From the NCBI GenBank assembly GCA_963580455.1, contig OY756963.1, forward strand, positions 25,501,555 to 25,565,554: DNA of 64,000 bases. The letters are read 5' to 3'. Below, one piece after another: positions 11,071-24,518 of the stretch. The stretch's first letter is position 1, and each line of letters begins with the position of its first letter. The stretch is from Euonymus europaeus (lineage: Eukaryota; Streptophyta; Magnoliopsida; Celastrales; Celastraceae). Made by a program: the position numbers and the translations under genes. Below the pieces are notes generated by a model. That model searched no databases, was not told where the DNA came from, and saw only the letters and a list, made by a program, of their open reading frames with translations.

Positions 11071-13869
11071 ATGGAAGTAGAAACAGTTTTAATAGCTAAG
11101 ATTATCTTATCAATGGTTTTGGGTGGACTTGCTATGCTGATGTTACACATCTATCGTGTTTTGGTTGTGAAGCCAGAAAGGGTTAGATCAAAGCTTCAGA
11201 AGCAAAGGATTAGAGGACCTTCCCCATCTGTTCTACTGGGGAATATCCCTGAAATGAAAAGTATTCAAGTCCAAGCCCTTCAATCAGCTCAAGAAAAAAG
11301 TCCGGGGGCTGGGATTGCTCATGACTGGCCTTTCACCCTCTTTCAATATTTGCATAAGTGGATAGATGAATATGGTATATATTCTATTTAGTTTCTTATA
11401 TAAATAAACCTTAATGATTCCAAAGTAGCTTGATTTCTTGGTTTCTCATTTTGTATCTCTGACTAACCGTTACTTTTTTCTACTATGGGTCTTTCCCTTT
11501 CTGTTGTTGCAACATTCAGAAAGCTATTGATAGGCTAGGAGTTTCTGGTTTAAATTCAGTAGTGATTGAGCTTCAACTTATGGTGTCTGTTTAAAGTATT
11601 GATCTATTGTTTTCTTTATGAGTTCTGCATTTATCTTCGTGACTGCATTGTGACGTGACTTGCTTGGTTTCTCTCTGCATCACATGCATATACGTTGTTT
11701 GACGAAATTCCTCAGTCAGTTGACTGACTTACCTGTTATCACCAACAATTGATAGGAATAAGATTTGATGCTTTCAATTTTAGGAGTGATTGACCTTCAA
11801 TTTATGGTTTCGATTTTAGCTGTAATTTGCAATTGGCATTTTCGTAGCAGCTTCTGCTTTTACCTGTATGACCGCAAAGTTGCTTGAATGCTTTAGTTTC
11901 GTAGTTTCTCTTTGAACAAGCTCCGTAAAAAAAATTCTGAGGATTCATTGAATTTCTAGGAATCATTCTGACATGGGTCTTGAATCTTGACCCATTATTT
12001 CATTTACTGATCTTTGTCTCTACTATTCAGTTTAGCTTACCAAGAGACCATTAAACTAAAGCATTGTCTACTCTGTCCAGTGTCCTCTTCTCCCTATTTG
12101 ATGGTTTTATTTAATTATCTCCCACCAAAGGCTATTATGTATATGATCTTGGGATACTGGGTGACAGGAACAACTTTCATATATTCAAATGGAAGCATAC
12201 AGACATTGTGCACAACAGACATAGACACTGTGAAGGAAATCAGCCTGTGCACATCTTTGAGCCTGGGGAAGCCTTCTTATCTATCCAAAGATCGTGGGCC
12301 GCTATTGGGCCAGGGCATTCTATCATCCAGTGGCCCAATTTGGGCCCATCAAAGGAGGATAATCGCTCCTGAATTCTACCTTGATAAAACTAAGGTAATT
12401 CTTGATGGGAAATGTAACATACAAAATTATTGTCCACTTTCACCAAATACTGTTGTTTTTGTAAGTGTTACTGAGTGATGTACCACTGCAGCTGCTGTTT
12501 TATTATTGTTACATCTCATTTGTTTTGTAGGATATGGTGAACCTAATGGCGGATTCTACAATGTCAGTTCTAAAGTCCTGGGAGAGCAGAATTGAAAAGG
12601 ATGGAGGACTTGCAGAAATCAACATTGAGAAGGACTTGAGAAACCTCTCTGCAGATATAATCTCAAGGGCTTGTTTTGGTAGTAGTCATTCCAAGGGTGA
12701 AGAAATATTCCAGAAGCTGAGAACCCTTCAAAGTGTCATGTCTGAGGCAACAATAGGAATTCCTGGCTTGAGGTAAAAACTAAGAACCATTACTAAAATC
12801 CCAGTCTGCTCTTTTTCTCCTGTCAATACCAGTAACTGACAGTCCTAAATACGACTCAAATAGGTATGTGCCAACGCAAAACAATAGAGAAATATGGAAA
12901 CTGGAGAAAGTTATTGACTCGATGATACTAAAGATTGTGCAACAGCGTGCGGCTGGTACACGCGAGCAGGACCTGCTACAAATGATACTTGAGGGTGCAA
13001 AACAATGTAGTGATGTCAATGAGGGTTTTCCATCTGATGTTTCCCTTGACAAGTTCATAGTTGATAACTGCAAGAATATATATTTTGCTGGCCATGAGAC
13101 TACTGCCATCACTGCAACATGGAGCCTAATGTTGTTAGCTGCACACCCAGACTGGCAAGCTCGAGCCCGTGCTGAAGTGCTTGAAATTTATATAGATAAA
13201 GCTCCCATTGCTGATATTCTTCGGAGAATGAAAATTGTAAGTACTGTGAAGTTTCGCATCTTTTTTATCTAAAATCTCACTATCATTACAACGTTTGTTG
13301 TTTTTGAAAAATGCACATTTTCATCCTTACTTCTGAGAAAAATTAAAGTGGTGTTGCAAGAAGTTGCATTGATTCAATCTATCGGCGAACAATGAGATTT
13401 ATCTCTTTCTAATCTCCATGTATTTACCATTGACTGGCAGCTTAGCATGGTGATTCAGGAGACATTGCGCCTTTACCCACCAGCAGTTTTTGTGGTTAGA
13501 GAAGCTCTGGAGGATATCAAGTTCAAAGATATTTGGATTCCGAAAGGTTTGAACTTACAAATCCCAATAGCTATATTACAGCAAAATCCTGATCTATGGG
13601 GGCCTGATGCACACCAGTTCAATCCGGGAAGGTTTGCCAATGGCATTCTGGAGGCTTGCAAGAGTCCACAGGCTTATATGCCATTTGGAATCGGCCCGCG
13701 AATCTGCCTTGGCCAGCACTTTGCCATGACACAACTGAAAGTGATTCTATCCCTAGTTCTGTCAAAGTTCAGCTTCTCCCTCTCCCCCAAATATAATCAC
13801 TCCCCAGTGTTTAATTTAGTGGTGCAACCTGAAAATGGAGTTCTTCTCCATTTGAAGAGATTGTCATGA
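11071..13869 (+). CDS. Cytochrome P450, CYP714-like (clan 72)
   Basis: Five exons: 11071-11374, 12168-12394, 12531-12772, 12864-13236, 13441-13869. All join in phase to give 524 residues, the usual length. A membrane anchor lies at about residues 8-30, followed by the basic, Pro-containing hinge (RIRGPSPS). Hallmarks are intact: I-helix AGHETT at 333-338, K-helix ETLR at 389-392, the NPGRF motif near 443, and the haem loop FGIGPRICLG at 464-473 with Cys471 as ligand. The N-terminal text (KPERVRSKLQ..) and RRIIAPEF resemble CYP714 proteins. Known members oxidise gibberellins (CYP714A, CYP714D) or triterpenoids (CYP714E), so the substrate here is not settled. I chose the ATG at 11071 because an upstream in-frame ATG at 11008 would add a non-family, charged extension ahead of the anchor. 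A decayed inverted copy lies at 17.3-18.2 kb. Confidence 0.92.
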
Positions 13870-14776
13870 CTGTAAAGATTGATCAGGATAATCATCCACA
13901 GCTGAAAGTGTTAATCATCCACAGATCTTTTGTGGTGTTAAATATTCAACTCTCTCTCTGTTTTTTTTTCTTTTTCCGTTTCTTTGCTGTTGTTTTGCAT
14001 CAGAAAGAGATTTGGTAGCTAAAGGAGGTGGACTTAATTTTATTTATGTTTTTATTTTTAACTTTTCCCATTTTTTTAATGTTTTGCTAAATACTTTAAT
14101 TATGAATTGAGAAGTGAGAACTGCTTAACTTTGCGTAGTCTCTTTTATATATATTTTTATAATAAAGAAAAAGGCGTGAGTTTTAATTTAGAATTCAAGA
14201 TTACATGCGAGGGATTAAATCACTTGCGATTTGTTTGCCTAATTTCTCCACTTGCATCCTTTAGGATCTGCTTGAATTAGGGATTTAGAGGGTTAAGTAG
14301 GGTACGTAGTTATTATACATCTTGTTTGGTTTTAAGTGAGAAAAATTTAGCTACTCTCATTAAATATTTAAATTCTTTAATTTATCTTACTCTACCTCAC
14401 TTCATCTTCTATCCAAAAAATAATAATAATTTATACTTTAATTAACTCTTACTCTATTCAATCAAAATAGAGTTTCATTTAATTACTCTACTTCACTTAA
14501 TTTTCTTTTACATTACTTCATTTAATCTCACCTTTTTTTTTATATCCAAACGGGCCCCAAATCTTTTTAACAGACTTTTTAAAAAAAAAAAATAGGAAAA
14601 AAAACAAAGAAAGAAAAATAAAAATGTAAAATAATCTAAAAAGGTCAACTTGGGTCCGAATTAAGAGACCCGACCCTTTACCCCGGTAGAGGAACGAGAG
14701 AAATGTGTATACAAACGGTAAGCCGAAGTCGGTAACCTTCTTAAAACATTCTCGCAAAATCGAGAGAGTAAGGAAA
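13870..14776. other. Intergenic DNA between CYP714 and COX23, with a possible MITE
   Basis: After the P450 stop the DNA is AT-rich, with a 3' UTR of unknown extent. Between about 14320 and 14560 an AT-rich stretch starts CTTGTTTGG and ends CCAAACGGGCCCC, resembling the ends of a Tourist-like MITE. The inverted match is short and I could not confirm a 3-bp target duplication. The bases just before 14777 are presumably the COX23 leader. Confidence 0.3.
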
Positions 14777-16955
14777 ATGGGTTCAGGCGCTGCAACACAA
14801 CCGCCATATCCAAGTGCTGCGAGAATTTCTGATTCTCAGTGCTACGATCAATACACGGCCTCTCTGAAATGTATTCCCTTTCCTTCGAATAACTGATCTC
14901 CTTCGATCAAATTGGAATCTTTTGTTTTGTGTTCTCTCCTTGATTTGGTATTTCGTTGGTGTTTTTTTTTGTTTCTTTATTTCTGGGTCCTTAATGGAAC
15001 TTCTTATTGACTTGGTTTTCAATACGGGGGTTGTGCAATTCGTGCCAAATTTTGAAGAATTTTCTGACGGTTTTTGTTTTAGTGATTGGTCGCACGAGGT
15101 TGTCTAATGAAATTTGTTTATCTATGAGTAAATAACAGTAAAATTTTGAGATCATAATTAATTGTTCGGGTTAAATTACGAAGAAGCAAGCCCAAATATG
15201 GATTTGGTAGATAAGACATGCTGGATGTGCTATTCATTGTGAATACTCTTTGATAATAGGTTAATATTTGAATTTGTGTGTGTTCGATTATAAGAGATTG
15301 AAGTGACCTCCCCCTCCTCAGTATCAGGTGAGATGTAAAAATAAAAGACATACAGACTTTGCTTTATGTGGTAGAAAATTTAGATGTGTAATTGAACTAA
15401 GATCATTGGGGAGTGCCCTACTTATCAACAACATAGTCCATTTACGTTCATAAGGTTGTGAGAGTTTCACTATTGTAAGAGACAACCCCATCACTGTTTT
15501 TCCTTATCTTATTTAGCATTCGAGAGTCTTTTTTTTCCCGTGTATTTTTTTCGGTTGATGAAGCTGGTCTTGTTACGGGGTTTCTCGAGTCTTGTGGCTA
15601 TGAAAGTAGCTGATGGGTGAATGTTGCATTAATAAGTTTATGCCAAATTGTACTTGGTATAAATGAGTTGCTGATGATCTTTATCTGGGTCCTTAATATT
15701 TTGACTTTAATTCCTTTTGGCATATCTCCTTCTGGTTCTGGTTGACCTTTACACCTTATATAAGAGTGGGAGGTTTAAAGGTTAAGATGACATATATTTA
15801 CTCAAAACTTAATTCCAAAGATAAACTTTTCAGGTTTGGAAAAATTTAACTCCGATAAGAGTAAATGTCAAGAACATTTTGATGTATACAAGGAATGCAA
15901 GAAGAAAGAGGTATGGAAATTCTAATTACATTGACTTTTCAGATGCTATGTGTGTATAACATTGACATAGATAGACGAATTTTGATGGTGGAACACTGTT
16001 AAATGTATTTTTGAACATCTTTTTTCAGTACTTGATTTCAAGTTCGGTGCTGCTACTTGAATTTGTATTGGTTGTGACTGGACTTCTTGTTAGGTACTGT
16101 GGATGTGATTGTGTTTAAATCACAACTCACTCAATGGAAACTAAGCTTACATTTGCAGTTTTTGCTTGCTTATTGTTTAAGGTAAGATGTTGTGCCTATT
16201 AAGAATTGAATCTTGTTCATGTGAGCGGCTACTCTCCAAAAAGGGGAAATTCCTAATGTTTAGGCGAATGAATTAATCATGAGAATCTCCTTAAGAGTTA
16301 AGTCTTAAGAGTAAAAGATAAAAAGTAAAAACCCTTGAAGCCTTAGCGTATTTCAGATGATGATATTTTATACTGGATGACCTCAAATCTCACAGCTTTA
16401 GTTAATAACTGATGTTGTCAAAGTGTTGTAATGCATATTTAACTGTCTCGGACTTTTTAATAGGTCCGAACTTTTGGGCTTCTTCTAGATCTTGTATTCT
16501 GGTACAAGCCATTTTGTCTTAATCGCTTCAGAACTGTGGTGAATGCACAATGGAGAGTTCAGTTTAAGTTTCTTATAGTACATGTAAAATAATCATGAAA
16601 CTGGAGTCATTTGACATGTTTTGAGCTTTGCATCAAAGAACTATTCCATCAGCAATTCTATTTCAGTTGCAGCCTAATTCTTATAGTATCACTATCTATC
16701 GAAATTGATGGTTTGCCCTAATACCTCTGGGGAGAGTATAGAGTCATCCAATTGCTTTTTAGTTTTATTCTGCATGCCACATCAAAATTTTCCTGTGTAT
16801 GAAAAAATTATGTTGGTTAAGCAAAATAATGATGATTATTTCGTTTCCGCTAGTGCTCACATGTTCATTGTGATTCTTTTAATTTTCTTTATTTTTGTTG
16901 AATACAGAGGGAAGCTCGATTAGAACGTAACAGGAGTCGATCCCTCTTCTCATGA
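14777..16955 (+). CDS. COX23: COX23-like twin CX9C protein (cytochrome c oxidase assembly)
   Basis: Three exons: 14777-14870, 15834-15910, 16908-16955, in phase, 72 residues. The protein carries two CX9C motifs: Cys22-(9)-Cys32 in CYDQYTASLKC and Cys42-(9)-Cys52 in CQEHFDVYKEC. These form the disulphide-locked helical hairpin of CHCH proteins imported into the mitochondrial intermembrane space by the Mia40 route. The short size, N-terminal motif spacing and basic tail (REARLERNRSRS) fit COX23/CHCHD7, which assists copper-enzyme (complex IV) assembly. COX19 or another CHCH protein is the main alternative. The exons are tiny and the introns make up about 90% of the gene. It lies between the CYP714 gene and its inverted pseudogene. 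Confidence 0.85.
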
Positions 16956-17324
16956 AGTCTCTCTCGGTGGATTGGTGGTAGTTTTTATTTGAGTAGAGTG
17001 CTAATAACACACAAAAAATGCTTTGTATTAAATTTTATTTGCCGTCGCTGATGTGAGAGATTTATCTGGATCCTAGGACTTTGTAGAGCAAAAATTGCAT
17101 CAAATGAATTCTACTGAATAATACATTAGTTTCCTATGTGGTCCTGTGTTGAGAATTAGATGGCTGTAGATCATCACTCAGCTCAGAATGATGCCATAAA
17201 ACATCAAAAACCCGTTTCGTATAGTAAAGCTTATTCATATGATCGGAAGACATTATGAGTGGGATTAGTCAAAAAAAATTTGTACTGAAAAATAGAATGA
17301 AGTTCACCCAAGAGAAAACTGGTC

Positions 17325-18245
17325 GTGATGATTGCAGCCCCCTCAGCCTGAATTGGAGACTTATTCCATTTGCGGCTGTGCAAACCACCCTGAACTCAGG
17401 GGACTGGAGGTATTCTGGTGAGCTCTCGAGAGGCGGAACTGTGACATAGGGGATAAAATCACTTTTAACTGTGTCATGGCAAAATGTTGGCGGTGGCTAC
17501 TACACTGAACGACTTCAATTGGCACGTAAAGCATGGAGTGTCTTGCAAGTCCCTAAAATTCCATTGCAAAATCTTCCTAGGTTAAACTGGCGTGCAGCAG
17601 GTCCCCATTGGTCAGTACTCTGTTATAGTGTTGGGATTGGAATCGTGCTGTTTAGACTTTTCGCGGTGGGAATGTCTTTGAAATCAATATCTTCCATGGC
17701 TTCTCTGCTCACAAAAGCTGCAGGTGGGTAAAGGCATAAGGCCTCCTGTATTACCACTGTAAGCTGCCAATGAATGGTATTTTATCAATAGGAAGATTAG
17801 AGAAAACATCACTTGCACCCAGTAACTTCATGGAAGGCTTTCTATGAGGTCGGTTTGACAGCATTGTTCAGTAAGTACAGTTTTCATGCCTCAAAAAATA
17901 TCAGCAGTTTAAGGGCCATCTTTACAAACTAAACGCATCTCAGCACAGGCGCGAGCATGAGCTTGCCAGTCTGGCTTTGCAGCTAGCAGAGTAGAAGTAG
18001 TCTTGCGATTATCGACTATGAACTTGTCGAGAGAAACCTCCTGTGGAGAACTCTCATTTTCACTGCAACTTTTGGCACACTGAGCATCATTTGTAGCAGT
18101 TCCTGCTGATAGCAGCGGAAATGAGCAGTTTGACAAGCTTCAGTCAGTATCATTGAGTTGATTTTCTTTCCCTAGTTTCCATCTCTCTCTATTTTTCTTG
18201 GATAGCATGTAACCTTTTTGAGCAGTATTTAGGAGTCACTGACAT
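17325..18245 (-). pseudogene. Inverted, decayed copy of the CYP714-like P450 (end of intron 3, exons 4 and 5)
   Basis: Read on the minus strand, 18245-17900 matches the parental gene from the end of intron 3 into exon 4. It keeps EVSLDKFIVDN and LLAAKPDWQA. The I-helix stretch with AGHETT is deleted. From about 17740 to 17325 it matches exon 5: LYPPAAF-, then the QFN-GRF region, CHFAMTQLKVIL-like DNA, and a tail near the parental stop. The haem-Cys stretch is scrambled, and there are frameshifts and stops. Exons 1-3 are absent. Intron sequence is retained, so this is a DNA-level duplicate and not a retrocopy. It lies in the opposite orientation about 3.5 kb from the parent's 3' end. Confidence 0.85.
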
Positions 18246-19904
18246 GCACATAAGAGAAATGGCTGAGTGGTATATATCTGAGGATCTGAGCAAAGATTCA
18301 TACCTCAAGCCTAGAATTCCATGGGTTCCACTAGACAACTACTATTGGAGGGAAAACTAATTGGCATTGAGCTTTTTCAACAATTTCCGAGCCTTATTTA
18401 TGTCCATGTAAAGCCATGGCCATGAGCTCAATTTGGTTGTGGATTGGGATCTGGCCGGGCATAATTTTTTTTTGGTGAACTAAATATGCATTACATTGTA
18501 GTGTATCTACACCCATAAAAATGAAAAATATAGAATCACACTTTAAGTAATAAAAAAAATTCACACATTTCTTTTTAGAAGATTACTACAATGTAATTCT
18601 CCCGAAAGAGGAGAAACTCCTGAAAGAGATATAGCTCCTGAAGGAAAGAACACTCAGATGAAGATAACGCCTCACAATATGACAATAAAATCACTACCCA
18701 CACAGAGAATAATAACAGTCAAAATAACTTGTAGAACACTAAAAATGAAAGAAAATTAGATCAACAATGGTAGATAACACCCCGAAAGGACTATATCTGG
18801 AAAGGTCTGCTACTATCACAACAAATTTGAAGACAGACACGTGAAAGTTGAAACTGCAAGATCGGTTCCATAAATTCCTCCCAAAGTCAAATTTGAGGCC
18901 ATAAGACATCTAACTCCTACCAAGAACCAGTTTTCCTCCAAGAGTGTAACAGATTTGTACAAAACACCAACCATATCATCCCAAGCCAGAAGTTTATTGA
19001 AAAGAAAAGAAACAGACACAACAACATAAAGGAAAGATTGTTGGAGGAGGAGGAAGGAAGGCATCCTCCTCCTCTTCCTCCTCCATAGAGGAGATGGTGA
19101 CTTTTTTTTTTTAAGAGAAAGGCGAGAGAGAAAATATCAAAAATTGGTGTAGATCTCACAGTAATTAAATACAAGTTAATGATAAATTTACTAAGACAAT
19201 TCACAATAAATTTTCAAAGGAAAAATAAATAAAGTGCACTCTAAATTAAAAATTTTACCATGGTGATAGCCTCACTTATCGGGAAGGGCATTGTCGGAGA
19301 AGATGTGGTCAAGAGACAATGTTATTGGTGTTGCCCAACAATAAAAAAGACGACAATTTAAATATATAAGTTTCTTGATCGTATTGTCGTTTGATAAAAA
19401 TATAAAAGTCATGGCGTAAATATTTCATACCTGAGTGGAAAAATACTTCAAATGTTTATCTGACATGCCGCGCCGGGCCTTGCGGCCCGTGATTAACCTC
19501 ATGTGGATTAGATTATCATATAGGGCCTGTGTCAAAAGGAGCCCAACTCGCCAAGACTGATCAAGAAAGAAAATAAAACAGTTTAGGACAAGATGAACAA
19601 GAGGGGGACAGGACGGGACAGTAGGGAGGAACCAGTTCGAGGGCTCGTATTTGCAGAAATCTGATTCCCTCTCTCTTCTTTCTCCAGAATATATTCTGAA
19701 CCCTAGTTTTCTCCGATATTCCAATCTGTGTCTCTGTGAATCTTGGCGTTCTCCGTCTGCGTCTCCCTCAATATTCTCACAATCGCATCCGTTTTCGGCC
19801 CTGTAAAACCCTAACTTTCTCCATTTTTCCACCTTAGTCGGGACATCTTAGGTCTCAGAGGTTGAAGCTCTCGTGCCAGAACCTTGGGGGCTTGAATTTC
19901 AGGA
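18246..19904. other. Intergenic DNA with a possible 3' end of an L1 element (minus strand)
   Basis: On the minus strand, 19060-18465 ends with AATGCATATTTAGTTCACC followed by an A tract (plus-strand T run at 18468-18477). This looks like the 3' tail of a plant non-LTR element, but no reverse transcriptase and no target duplication were seen. Two units GAAAGAG/CTCCTGAA repeat near 18605-18645. From about 19640 to 19904 the DNA is the likely leader of the CK2 beta gene. Confidence 0.3.
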
Positions 19905-23053
<3,149 letters not shown>

Positions 23054-24518
23054 AACTGGAGTTGGAAGCTGTGGTTTCTCATTGTCCATTACTGGCGGTC
23101 GATCTCTCTTGGCCTTGTGCTCTGTTGAGGTATAAATGGCTCTCTATTCTTAACCAGTGAGATTCCAAGAGTATTATGATTGTTGTACCCGGTGAAATGT
23201 TTAAAAACGCAGCTGTATCCAATATGGTCAGGCATGACCTCTTTAATTTTATTTCTTGAATCTAACAGCGGGGTTTGTAAGATTTTTTTTTTTTTTTTGG
23301 TTTGAGAATTATTTAATATGGTTTCCATTGTAGTTTTGGTATATTATCAGATCTTCTCATGATTAGACGTCCACTAATTCCAGCTCTTTAGCTGCCCGTA
23401 TGGCTGTAGCCGATCTTAAATTTTTGGGATTAAGCCTCCGATGTGGTTTGGATTGAAATCACAAGTGCAAGCAAATTCATTGAAAGGGGTGGTTTGGATT
23501 TTGTGTCAAATTGTCTGTGGTTAAAGATGTGTTGACCATGGACACCTGCTTAGGCTAGAACCAGTAAGCTCTGTCTAGCATGCAGCTCACCCATGCTGAT
23601 AACAAATGCAAGGATTGGAATTGGCATGTCATACTCGGAGCAGTTCATCATTCATCGATATGTTTTCTTATCTTTGTGAAAAAATTAAGTAAAATAAAAT
23701 AAGGTAATTGATTAAAAATTATTTGGAATGGCAGTTAAGTAATAATATGGAAAATGGAAGTCAATTGTTGAGGAATACTGACTTACTGTTTCTGTATGAC
23801 AAAGCATATGATGCCAAGTGGCATTCAAGTGTTGGTTTGTCATTTTCTCTTGTTTGACAGTTCCGTTTGTCGTTGCCCTTCAAGTGACTTAAGACAAACA
23901 CATGAGCCGAATAGGCGATCAAAACAAAGTAATTACCCATTTTTACCAAAAACACCCCCAACTTGAATAAAACAACGACAAAAAAACACAAAAATTCCAT
24001 CCTATTTTTAATGTATTTCAGTTCATGAACATATAGTATGTAAAGATAATTTTTTTAATATATACATACATAATAGTTCTAAAATTATAATTAATTTAAT
24101 ATTATCATCCATATCATATGTTTATAGAGTCCAACTATAATTACTATGCAAATTATATAATAAGTTGGGTTTTGGATATACTTGTCAACTAAGCATGCTA
24201 TTGCTAAGCATTCTTAATATTAGACAATATTATAAAATATCAAGTATCCTTAGTGATAATTGTACTTAAATTTATAACAACACTGAACATATATTAATGG
24301 CACGTTCAGAATAATTCAAGGAGAGATTAAGGAAATAAAAGCAAATTTCTTACAAAATTCAACCCAAAATTTATAGGGATATTATCCATTTCGAACATCT
24401 AGACCTGCATGATTTTGTTCTTAAACGAATCCTCTATAATTATTTTACTTTCCTCAATTTCTCGATGCTAATACATCTTATCTAAACACAAATAAAATAA
24501 AATGCTTTCTATGACATA
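23054..24518. other. Intergenic DNA with a probable RTE LINE tail
   Basis: The stretch about 23375-23445 contains GTAGCCGATCTTAAA followed by TTTGGGATTAAGCC. This resembles the 3' end of plant RTE LINEs, and a clearer case lies near 34340 in this window. Without flanking repeats it is only a fragment. The rest is AT-rich with no gene that I can support. Confidence 0.35.

Noticed and set aside
17471..17731. Plus-strand frame of 86 codons near the P450 pseudogene
   Set aside because: It is the antisense of pseudogene exon 5; the intact gene shows the same kind of shadow at 13473-13661.
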